This document shows, in pieces, positions 1 through 5,170 of a DNA stretch of 5,170 nucleotides; position 1 is the stretch's first letter; each line of letters opens with the position of its first letter. Origin of the DNA: Pseudomonadota bacterium (GTDB taxonomy: Bacteria > Bdellovibrionota > UBA1018 > CAIMNF01). Made by a program: the position numbers and the translations under genes. The notes below the pieces were generated by a model. It was given only the letters and a program-made list of their open reading frames with translations, made no database searches and was not told the origin of the DNA. The stretch lies in NCBI GenBank assembly GCA_027482725.1, contig JAIXVT010000270.1, positions 1 through 5,170 of the forward strand. Reading direction: 5' to 3'.

Positions 1-1324
1 GCCGGCCGGCGACGTAGACCGCGCGGAGGTTGCGCAGGCCGCAGGCGAGCACGTAGGTGGCGAGCGGATCGTGGATCGGTCCGGTGTCGGGGTCGCGGGG
101 ATCGACGACGAGGAAATCGGCGAACTTGCCGACCTCGAGGCTGCCGACCCGGTCGGCGATGCCGAGGATTTCGGCCCCGCCGAGGGTATGGAAATGGAGC
201 ACGTCGGCGGCGGTCAGGACGGCGGCGTTCTGGTAGCGGGCGCGGATGGAGTAGAGGCCGATGCGCAGGTTTTGGAAGGGGTCGGAGATGTCGGTGCAGG
301 ACTGGTCGTCGAGGCCGATGCCGATCTTGATGCCGGCGGCGCGCAGGGCGGGGATGTCGGCGGTGCCGGAGCCGAGGCGTCCGTTCGAGGTGGGTTGCCA
401 GCACATGCAGGCCCCGCTGGCGGCGGTGTCGTGGATGATCTCGGGCGTGGTCTGGATGAAGTGGCCGAACACAAAATCCGGGCCGAGCGCGCCGGCCTCC
501 TTATACCACGCGAACTTGGCCTGTTGTTCGGGCACGCGTTCGGGGCTTTCGAGGAAATGGGCCTGGTTCATCAGGCGGTAGGCGCGCATGTAGCGCGCCT
601 CGCGGTGGGCGGCGGCGATGGTGGGGGCGCGTTGCACCCAGCCGCTGATCGCCATCTTCAGAAAGCGTGGTTCGGTTGCGAAGGCGCGCGCGTGGGCGAG
701 GATGCGTTCGAAGCGGGCCTGGATCTCGTCCTCCGTGCCGAGCGGGACGATGCTCACGCTGTTGATGAAGCGGATGCCCGAATCGAGTTTGGCGCGGATC
801 TGCGCGGCCTCGAAGGGCTCCTGGTCAAACGACGCGGCGAGCGGCGCGCCGGCCTCGTTCGCGCCGATGGATTTCTGGCCGCCGCCGAGCTCGCCGGAGT
901 AGGTGAAATCGTAGGCGGTGGTGATGCCGTTGCGCAGGAAATCGGCCGCGCCGTGGCGGCAGAACCAGTAGATGTCGTCGGGCGTGGCATGCTCGGTCAG
1001 GCGGTGGATGGCGGCGAGCCAGCCGTAGAGGGTTTCGTTCGCGCCGAGGCCGCGCAGGGGGCTCTGGAAAAGGTGGCTGTGGGCGGACACGAAGCCCGGC
1101 GCGACGAAGCGACCGGCGGCGTCGAGCACGCGTTCGGCGCCGAGGCCGGGCGGCGGTTCGCCGGGGCCGATGGCGGCGATGCGGCCGTCGGATCCGACCG
1201 CGAGGTGGCCGGCGAAGGGTTTTTCCCCCGGGCGGCCGGTGATGAGCAGGGCGTTGAGCACCAGCAGGCGGGCGCGCGCCTCCGGACGCGGTTCCTCGGC
1301 GCTGGCGACGGAAAGTGGGGGCAT
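1..1324 (-). CDS. Metal-dependent amidohydrolase, deaminase/chlorohydrolase (ATZ/TRZ-like) type, 3' end cut by window
   Basis: Starting at the ATG at 1324-1322, the minus strand stays open to the window edge, giving 441 codons. The first residues are MPPLSVASAE. The protein has the amidohydrolase layout: an N-terminal beta segment (RLLVLNALLITG, about 19-30), the HxH metal site in SAHSH (H82, H84), HFLE with H256 and E259 matching the HxxE of deaminases, GHF with H288, PTSNGRLGSG (311-320) like the PxSNxxLxxG loop, and IGLDD with D339. The C-terminal return is present (VGSLEVGKFADFLVVDP, then VYVAGR), so probably only 20-50 residues are missing. Such enzymes hydrolyse C-N or C-Cl bonds on purine, pyrimidine or triazine-like rings in the cytoplasm, using Zn or Fe. 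The substrate cannot be named. An in-frame stop lies upstream at 1436-1438 with no other ATG, GTG or TTG between. No clear Shine-Dalgarno is seen. GC is near 70%, unlike the neighbouring operon. Confidence 0.93.
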   Translation of the reverse strand, partial: MPPLSVASAEEPRPEARARLLVLNALLITGRPGEKPFAGHLAVGSDGRIAAIGPGEPPPGLGAERVLDAAGRFVAPGFVSAHSHLFQSPLRGLGANETLYGWLAAIHRLTEHATPDDIYWFCRHGAADFLRNGITTAYDFTYSGELGGGQKSIGANEAGAPLAASFDQEPFEAAQIRAKLDSGIRFINSVSIVPLGTEDEIQARFERILAHARAFATEPRFLKMAISGWVQRAPTIAAAHREARYMRAYRLMNQAHFLESPERVPEQQAKFAWYKEAGALGPDFVFGHFIQTTPEIIHDTAASGACMCWQPTSNGRLGSGTADIPALRAAGIKIGIGLDDQSCTDISDPFQNLRIGLYSIRARYQNAAVLTAADVLHFHTLGGAEILGIADRVGSLEVGKFADFLVVDPRDPDTGPIHDPLATYVLACGLRNLRAVYVAGR

Positions 1325-1345
1325 GCCCGGCTGCTTTTTTCGCGT

Positions 1346-1361
1346 GCGATCAGGTGATCGC
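1346..1361. promoter_or_regulatory. Perfect inverted repeat upstream of the amidohydrolase, candidate operator
   Basis: GCGATCA-GG-TGATCGC is a perfect 7-bp dyad with a 2-bp spacer. It begins 22 bp upstream of the amidohydrolase ATG. Its size and symmetry fit the half-sites of a dimeric repressor such as a GntR- or TetR-type regulator, but no regulator gene is in the window. As RNA it could also form a 6-bp stem with a 4-nt loop in the leader. The repeat is seen directly; the role is inferred. Confidence 0.45.
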
Positions 1362-1483
1362 GGAGTTGGCAGTGAACAAATCCTGGTGGCGCCGGGATGC
1401 CGGCGACGGGGCGTGAAGCACTGGATTGGAGGAACTCACTGCGGGGAGAAATAGCAGGTCCTTTGCCAGCCGAGCGGTGTGCG

Positions 1484-1502
1484 CGGGCGAAAAAAAAGCC
1501 CG
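1484..1502. other. Short stem around an A8 tract
   Basis: CGGGC (1484-1488) and GCCCG (1498-1502) form a 5-bp stem enclosing a loop of G plus eight A residues. On the minus strand the T8 lies in the loop rather than after a stem, so it is not a standard terminator. It lies about 160 bp upstream of the amidohydrolase start. Function is unknown. Confidence 0.3.
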
Positions 1503-1571
1503 GCGGCCGCAGCTCGGAACCCGGCCCTTCGATCTCGCCAAGTCCGACCGTCAAGTAGGCGTGGTTCAATG

Positions 1572-1599
1572 CCCGGGTGGCGCATCTCCGCCGCCCGGG
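1572..1599 (+). other. Strong GC-rich hairpin, 11-bp stem, 6-nt loop
   Basis: CCCGGGTGGCG (1572-1582) pairs with CGCCGCCCGGG (1589-1599) around the loop CATCTC. Ten pairs are Watson-Crick and one is a T-G wobble when read on the plus strand; read on the minus strand that position becomes an A-C mismatch. No T-run follows on either strand, so it is not a classical intrinsic terminator. It could be a processed RNA stem, a barrier between the two transcription units, or chance in GC-rich DNA. Confidence 0.5.
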
Positions 1600-1620
1600 T
1601 GCTGGAAGTTCGGCGTCCAG

Positions 1621-1770
1621 GTGTCGGAGCCTCGCGTTTGAAGCTTCGAGCTCGGCGGTTGGAGTTCCCGAGGTTGGGTTTCGAGCCTCGGGAGCCTGGG
1701 GTTTGAGATTCAGGAGCCTCGGATTTGAGGCTTTGAGGCTCAAAAACAGGGCTTTGAACCTGAAAAGTGC
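1621..1770. repeat. Degenerate 21-22-bp tandem repeat, about seven units
   Basis: Units begin near 1621, 1643, 1665, 1686, 1708, 1729 and 1750. The clearest core on the plus strand is GGAGCCTCGGxTTTGAG. By hand alignment, the units at 1686 and 1708 match at 17 of 22 positions, and those at 1621 and 1708 at 15 of 22. The last two share GGCTTTGA and an A-rich end at a 21-nt spacing. A weaker unit may precede at 1599. Similar low-complexity arrays occur between genes in several environmental bacteria and yield spurious peptides rich in NLKP-like words. No protein function is implied. Confidence 0.6.
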
Positions 1771-1773
1771 CCT
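1742..1773 (-). terminator. Candidate intrinsic terminator after the peptidase operon
   Basis: On the minus strand AGGG-CA-CTTT pairs with AAAGCCCT around the 8-nt loop TCAGGTTC, giving an 8-bp stem with a 2-nt bulge. It is followed by G and five T residues. It lies about 85 nt past the stop of the last small gene, which suits termination of that operon. It overlaps the end of the tandem repeat, so part of the symmetry may come from the repeat. Confidence 0.45.
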
Positions 1774-1800
1774 CGTGAAGCTATGAAGGTCGCAAATGTA

Positions 1801-1819
1801 GGCCTTAGGCCCCTAGGCC
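1801..1819. other. Hairpin downstream of the operon
   Basis: GGCCTTAG (1801-1808) pairs with CTAGGCC (1813-1819) with one bulged T and a 4-nt loop. On the minus strand it lies about 39 nt after the stop of the last small gene, but only a weak T-containing tract (TACATTT) follows. It may help 3'-end formation or RNA protection. Confidence 0.35.
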
Positions 1820-1823
1820 ACGG

Positions 1824-1836
1824 GCGAATTATTCGC
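1824..1836. other. 13-nt perfect inverted repeat
   Basis: GCGAAT-T-ATTCGC lies 21 bp past the stop at 1858. It could fold as a 5-bp stem with a 3-nt loop in the transcript, or act as a small protein-binding dyad. No T-run follows, so a terminator role alone is unlikely. Confidence 0.3.
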
Positions 1837-1857
1837 ATAACCTGAGCAACGCGAGCA

Positions 1858-2643
1858 TCAGGCTTTGGGCTTTTTCTTGTGCGTCACGAACAAGGCTACT
1901 GCGGCGAGCATGACCAAGCATACGATCCGCCAAAGCGGGTTGAGGAGCTTTGCGGGTTCTGTGTCTGGTTGCAAATTGGGAGTCGAGACGGTTACTGAAG
2001 AAGGCGAACCCTTTTCGTCATCTGAGGTGACTGCGGGGATTAATGGCGAGGCCGGAGCATTGATTGGCCTACCGGTCGCGGGATCGACCTGCGACATGTT
2101 GAAGCGATACACCTCAGGCTTAGGTATGATAAGCCCGGTTTGCTTACAAATCTTGGTTAGCTCATCCTCGGTTATCGAAGCGTGTCGATACTTCCCTTCA
2201 CCGTCTTTGATCAGATACCAGCGGATAACCTCAGACTTAGGATGAGCGCTATCGTAGGCCTCTATTTGCTCCTTCGTATAGGCGCGATCCTTTGCATACC
2301 AATCCCTAAGCCAAGCGGTTAAATCAAATGGAGCGGCACTCATGATAAGTAGGCTACCATAAGGAAACTTAGACCTCTCACTAAGCGGGATGATTGAGAA
2401 ATGGTCCGATACGTTGGGGCGATCCTGGACGTGCGTGCCCAGCATGCGCACTTGTAACTCAAAAGGCAGTTTTTCAATATCGCTCCACTTGCTTAAAGCT
2501 ATGTCACGACCTTCGGACTCGGCGATCTCAAGCCCGCCGGCAAACCGATTCAGATAAACAGGCTGGGGCGGTTCAACAACCGATGCGATGCAACTGAGCG
2601 TGAAGCCAAAGCAAAAACAATAAAGCGCAAATGATTTATTCAT
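1858..2643 (-). CDS. Exported protein with C-terminal membrane anchor, paralogue of the upstream gene
   Basis: This is a 261-residue protein of unknown function. A signal peptide covers about residues 1-20 (MNKSFALYCF onward, likely cleavage before SVVEPP). A soluble domain follows, then a Pro/Ser/Thr-rich linker (about 195-230), NPLW (235-238), one membrane helix (about 237-253) and a basic tail, HKKKPKA. The bulk should therefore face the periplasm or outside. It is homologous to the gene at 2761-3519. Shared marks are SVVxPP after the signal peptide, WSD (53-55), IIP...RSxF..G.L (84-99), IRWYLI (140-145), TGLIIPKPEVY (169-179) and NPLW. That alignment supports ATG 2643 as the start. An in-frame TTG at 2676 has a better ribosome site (GGAAG, 6 nt away) and would add 11 residues. 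GC is near 45%. It is 117 bp behind its paralogue, probably in the same operon. Confidence 0.82.
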   Translation of the reverse strand: MNKSFALYCFCFGFTLSCIASVVEPPQPVYLNRFAGGLEIAESEGRDIALSKWSDIEKLPFELQVRMLGTHVQDRPNVSDHFSIIPLSERSKFPYGSLLIMSAAPFDLTAWLRDWYAKDRAYTKEQIEAYDSAHPKSEVIRWYLIKDGEGKYRHASITEDELTKICKQTGLIIPKPEVYRFNMSQVDPATGRPINAPASPLIPAVTSDDEKGSPSSVTVSTPNLQPDTEPAKLLNPLWRIVCLVMLAAVALFVTHKKKPKA

Positions 2644-2670
2644 GGTGTATGCCAAGAGGTTGCTCCCCGG

Positions 2671-2703
2671 AAACAAAGGATACTTCCGGCGGAGAATGAT
2701 CCT
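2671..2703 (-). other. Weak hairpin with T-rich end between the two paralogues
   Basis: On the minus strand AGGAT (2703-2699) pairs with ATCCT (2681-2677). Inside, TTC pairs with GAA across a 2x2 internal loop, and TTTGTTT follows. It could be a weak terminator or attenuator between the paralogues. It overlaps the alternative TTG start and its GGAAG site. The stem is short, so chance is quite possible. Confidence 0.22.
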
Positions 2704-2760
2704 GCACTGCTCTAAGGTCCTCGGCTCAAAGCAAGCCAGCTGCCAGCATCAAGACTAGGT

Positions 2761-3519
2761 TCATTTCATGCGCGTTATGAACACAGCACCGGCTGCGAGT
2801 ATTATCAAACCAATTATCCACCATAGCGGATTGGAAGACTCTGCGGGTCGAGTGTCTGGAGTAGCCGCGCGTGTGGAGAGCGTCTTATAGGTAATGTCAG
2901 GGATGCTTTCTGCCGCAACCACGGGAGATGCTAGTGCAGATGTGTTGCCAAATTTTTCAACCAACGGTTGATGCGGGGCGTGGTATGGTGCTGGGGGCGG
3001 AATTTTCAACCCCGTCTCGGCGAGCATTTCTTGAACTTTGTCTTCATGCCACCATTCAGACTTTAGTGTCCGTTGCTCAGTAACGTAGATTAAATATCTA
3101 ATTTCACCATTCCGATTTTTGAGTCTTTCCCATTCCGCTAGTTTATCCGGATCGAGCAGGGTTTGGTTAATACCGGAGGCTGCTCCGTTCCATGTTTCAG
3201 GCCACTTCATCGGCTTGTGCCGAATTAGCACTAGTTGCCCTTCCTTGAATAAGCTTCTGTCTCTTTCAGGAATGAACGAGTAAAGGTCGTCAAGATTTTC
3301 TTCGCCGCGAAAATAGCTTTTTAGAGCAATTAAGTCGGGATCATATTGAAGCAGATCGGACCAGTCATCTGGCAGGCGCCCATGTTCGATACTATAAATC
3401 GACAAAAGGCTTTCAAGCTTTCCTATGGCATTACCTTCGGGGGGGCTTACGACCGACGCCAGCAATATTGAGCACGTAAACGGAATGACAAAAAGTAGGC
3501 CAAGTAGTCGATGTTGCAT
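2761..3519 (-). CDS. Exported protein with C-terminal membrane anchor, translationally coupled to the metallopeptidase
   Basis: This is a 252-residue protein with no recognised family. A signal peptide spans about residues 1-21 (hydrophobic LLGLLFVIPF, cleavage near ASVVSPP). LESLLSIYSIEHGRLPDDWSDL (35-56, key residues G47, L49, P50, W53) recalls the start of pseudopilin-type domains, where a Y..xxGxLP motif follows the helix. A central domain, a linker (about 190-228), NPLWW (230-234), a membrane helix (about 232-248) and the short tail TRMK follow. The ectodomain is predicted outside the cytoplasm. The ATG lies one nucleotide after the TAA of the peptidase gene, and GGAG sits 8 nt upstream of the ATG inside that gene's last codons, so translation is probably coupled. 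The tight pairing suggests a partner of the peptidase, such as an inhibitor, immunity protein or anchor; this is inference. GC is near 45%. Confidence 0.87.
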   Translation of the reverse strand: MQHRLLGLLFVIPFTCSILLASVVSPPEGNAIGKLESLLSIYSIEHGRLPDDWSDLLQYDPDLIALKSYFRGEENLDDLYSFIPERDRSLFKEGQLVLIRHKPMKWPETWNGAASGINQTLLDPDKLAEWERLKNRNGEIRYLIYVTEQRTLKSEWWHEDKVQEMLAETGLKIPPPAPYHAPHQPLVEKFGNTSALASPVVAAESIPDITYKTLSTRAATPDTRPAESSNPLWWIIGLIILAAGAVFITRMK

Positions 3520-3520
3520 T

Positions 3521-5170
3521 TTAGTTACTCCAGCTTTTCGTGGGCCGAAAACGACGAACGGATGCCGGGGTGAAATCTATATCAATTTTTGATCCACCGC
3601 TTTGCATTAGTCCGCCCTCGTCATGATCTGTATCTTCCCATTGTTTACCAGGCGAATGGCCGATCTCATGCGCGACAGTTCCATACAGAAGCTTGTAATA
3701 CTCAACATGACGACCTCTCATGAAAGTTGGATTGGCCAGGAGTTGAGGCGAAACGTATCCGAATTCTTTTTCTCTATTCGCTTCGATATACACTACTGAG
3801 TAGCCGCGAGATATGTCGTGTAGCGCTCCCGTCTTTGGGGTCCCCCCTTGTAGGGGTGGTTGATAGTTTGGGTCTCCGTCATCAGAGTTCTCCGATTGAT
3901 AACCGAAGACAAGAGTATGTGCCCAAAAATACTCAGTATCGGTCAAGTCCTTAGCGTCATCAAAATGACTCGCGTATGCTGGTCCCGGTCCCATTACCCT
4001 TTCGTTCAATTTGAAGTCAATTCGACGAGAACTCGCAGGATTAAGGCCTAACCGATTTGCGTTTACGACTTGAATAAAAGCAGGGCTGTATTTTGCTGAT
4101 ACGACCTCAATGATTGCTTCATGGTTAGTATCTTGCGGCAAGGGAGGCGGAAGATTCGCTTCCAACAAGTAGCTATCGTCGTCGTCTCTTAATTCGAAAG
4201 AGTGCGAGATGATTCCTGCTCCTGGGGCTTCGTTGATGAGAAGGGTATAACTGGATAGGCTATTAAATGGACTGGATTGGACTTGATATTGGCCAAATCC
4301 GGCGATGTTCAAGACACCAAATTGATATTGATCTTCATCATTGGAAGATGTCGGAGTGTCAAGAATCACAGCCGATTTCCCTGTGGAAGGAAAATCATGC
4401 GAGTAGTAGTGGATTTGACCTGTCACTACGTTGGATTCGATGCTAGGGCCAGTTGGTGCCGCAGTCATTGAGTCTATCTCGACATTCAGTTTACGCCAGA
4501 TTGTGAGCGTGGGAGAGATGACGCCAGCAAAGCCTCGCACCGGCTTGGCATCGGGGGCGACGTAACGCGAGGCGGTGGAGTCGGTGACCTGAAGCGAATC
4601 GATTTGGCTGGCCGACTCATTCAACACGCCTGCGATCCTGTAGTTGTTCCCAGGTTTCTGTGACAGGATAAACTCGGCGGTCGCCTCTCCGTTCGCGTCC
4701 AGCGTGACGGTGGTCGTCTTCAAAAACGCGGAGGAGAAGGTGCCCTCATGGATGCTCCCGTTGTCGCCAGGATACGCTCCGCCGCTCCGATTGTCATCAC
4801 CGGCAAGTCCGTTGGTATCGACGAGATTTTCAGAATCCCAATCCACCGTCGTGGGATCATCCACGTCAAAGGCCCTCAACTCGACGGTTTTCCCGGCGGC
4901 ACCCGCCAGGCGCACCTTTGCGTTGATTCGTATGCGAAATGATTGAGCGGCAGCGGACGCGCCGTCCACAAAGTAGCGCTTCCCCTCCAGCCACTTGAGC
5001 GGTTTGGTCGTATAGTCGGCATAAGCGGACGGAACCTTAAAATCCTCCACCGGGTTATCTGCATAGATCGACTCCCACTTGATTTCACCCGTCGCGATAT
5101 TCGCCACGAGTTCCGCCACCTCGACTCCGTCTTTTTCCACGACCAGGCGCAAGGGCGCCGAGGTCATGCC
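3521..5170 (-). CDS. Modular secreted protein with C-terminal zinc-metallopeptidase domain, 5' end cut by window
   Basis: The frame is open to the right edge. An ATG at 5167 exists but is probably internal, because the protein starts mid-domain and has no signal peptide. Numbering from that Met gives 548 residues. Residues 1-235 look like a beta-rich extracellular module: RYFVDG (64-69), FDVDDP (100-105), GDDNR (123-127), DANGEATAEF (157-166), KPGNNYRIA (171-179) and LTIWRKLNVEIDSM (221-234). From memory, a similar module, with PGDNFR and TVWRxLHVExDSM words, precedes varied C-termini in other bacterial surface proteins. Residues about 240-460 are of unknown fold. The peptidase core is HEIGH (500-504) with E501 as catalytic base, then G507, a likely third zinc ligand H515 and GGLM with M521 as a possible Met-turn. 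The gene ends 27 residues after M521. GC falls from about 62-67% to 45% near residue 229. Targets are unknown. Confidence 0.85.
   Translation of the reverse strand, partial: GMTSAPLRLVVEKDGVEVAELVANIATGEIKWESIYADNPVEDFKVPSAYADYTTKPLKWLEGKRYFVDGASAAAQSFRIRINAKVRLAGAAGKTVELRAFDVDDPTTVDWDSENLVDTNGLAGDDNRSGGAYPGDNGSIHEGTFSSAFLKTTTVTLDANGEATAEFILSQKPGNNYRIAGVLNESASQIDSLQVTDSTASRYVAPDAKPVRGFAGVISPTLTIWRKLNVEIDSMTAAPTGPSIESNVVTGQIHYYSHDFPSTGKSAVILDTPTSSNDEDQYQFGVLNIAGFGQYQVQSSPFNSLSSYTLLINEAPGAGIISHSFELRDDDDSYLLEANLPPPLPQDTNHEAIIEVVSAKYSPAFIQVVNANRLGLNPASSRRIDFKLNERVMGPGPAYASHFDDAKDLTDTEYFWAHTLVFGYQSENSDDGDPNYQPPLQGGTPKTGALHDISRGYSVVYIEANREKEFGYVSPQLLANPTFMRGRHVEYYKLLYGTVAHEIGHSPGKQWEDTDHDEGGLMQSGGSKIDIDFTPASVRRFRPTKSWSN
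3528..3531 (-). promoter_or_regulatory. Shine-Dalgarno site inside the end of the peptidase gene
   Basis: GGAG on the minus strand lies 8 nt before ATG 3519, within the last codons of the upstream frame and next to its TAA. It fixes the start of the downstream gene and implies that both proteins are made from one transcript. Confidence 0.7.
3605..3670 (-). other. Zinc-binding motif HEIGHxxG(x7)H...GGLM
   Basis: The codons for H500, E501, H504, G507, H515 and M521 lie here. HExxHxxG is the metzincin-like start. The usual third ligand would be at position 510, which is Trp. The next histidine is H515, just before DEGGLM, giving a stretched spacing. The motif is seen directly; the ligand assignment is inferred. 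Confidence 0.75.

Larger units (their letters stand above)
1325..1857. other. 533-bp intergenic region with repeats and hairpins, no credible gene
   Basis: This gap lies between the stop of the second small gene (1858) and the start of the amidohydrolase (1324). Short open frames exist on both strands, but none has a ribosome site, a recognisable domain or consistent coding character. It holds, from right to left, a 13-nt inverted repeat, a hairpin, a candidate terminator, a degenerate 21-22-bp tandem repeat, a strong GC-rich hairpin, an A8 tract inside a small stem, and the dyad next to the amidohydrolase. The amidohydrolase promoter should lie within it, but no convincing -35/-10 pair was found. 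Confidence 0.7.

Noticed and set aside
1317..1340. GGGCATGCCC palindrome followed by T6 on the plus strand, terminator-like
   Set aside because: There is no plus-strand gene to terminate and it overlaps the amidohydrolase start codon. The stem is only 3-4 bp with a tiny loop.
71..1357. A 428-codon open frame on the plus strand
   Set aside because: It is antisense to the amidohydrolase. Its product is a low-complexity Gly/Ala/Asp/Glu-rich string without domains, as expected opposite a high-GC gene.
1350..1541. A 63-codon minus-strand open frame upstream of the amidohydrolase
   Set aside because: No ribosome site, no domain, and ordinary length for chance in GC-rich DNA.
997..1743. A 248-codon open frame on the minus strand
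   Set aside because: It runs from the tandem repeat into the amidohydrolase in another frame. Its peptide is repeat-derived at first and then Pro/Ala/Ser/Arg-rich frameshift-like sequence.
1865..2245. A 126-codon plus-strand open frame
   Set aside because: It is antisense to the membrane-anchored paralogue, whose signal peptide, anchor and homology to its neighbour mark it as the real gene.
2581..2643. Possible lipoprotein signal (TLSC) in the second paralogue
   Set aside because: The residue at -3 to Cys is Thr, not Leu/Val/Ile, and the paralogue has no matching Cys. A signal peptidase I site fits both better.
2644..2760. Promoter between the two paralogues
   Set aside because: No -35/-10 pair with proper spacing was found; cotranscription is simpler.

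Overview
All four genes seen here lie on the minus strand. Read right to left they are: a 5'-truncated modular secreted protein ending in a zinc-metallopeptidase domain (5170-3521); an exported, C-terminally membrane-anchored protein starting one nucleotide after it (3519-2761); a diverged paralogue of that protein (2643-1858); a 533-bp gap with repeats and hairpins; and a 3'-truncated amidohydrolase (1324-1). No tRNA, rRNA, CRISPR array, transposase or integrase was seen.

The source looks like a high-GC Gram-negative bacterium, possibly Verrucomicrobiota (Opitutales-like). This rests on the style of the secreted module, the degenerate 21-22-bp intergenic repeats and the ~70% GC amidohydrolase; it is an impression, not a proof. 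Composition is uneven. The amidohydrolase is about 70% GC, the N-terminal module of the peptidase gene about 62-67%, and the peptidase domain and both small genes about 45%. The drop falls inside the peptidase reading frame near 4480, right at the end of a conserved-looking module.

The most interesting reading is that a peptidase domain of foreign composition was joined to a resident secretion/adhesion-type module, with two paralogous membrane-anchored partner genes coming along downstream. The layout resembles polymorphic effector plus immunity loci, but nothing in the sequence proves a toxin or an inhibitor. The amidohydrolase keeps a full set of metal and catalytic residues, and a perfect 7-2-7 inverted repeat sits just upstream of its start. 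It is probably a separate housekeeping or catabolic gene.
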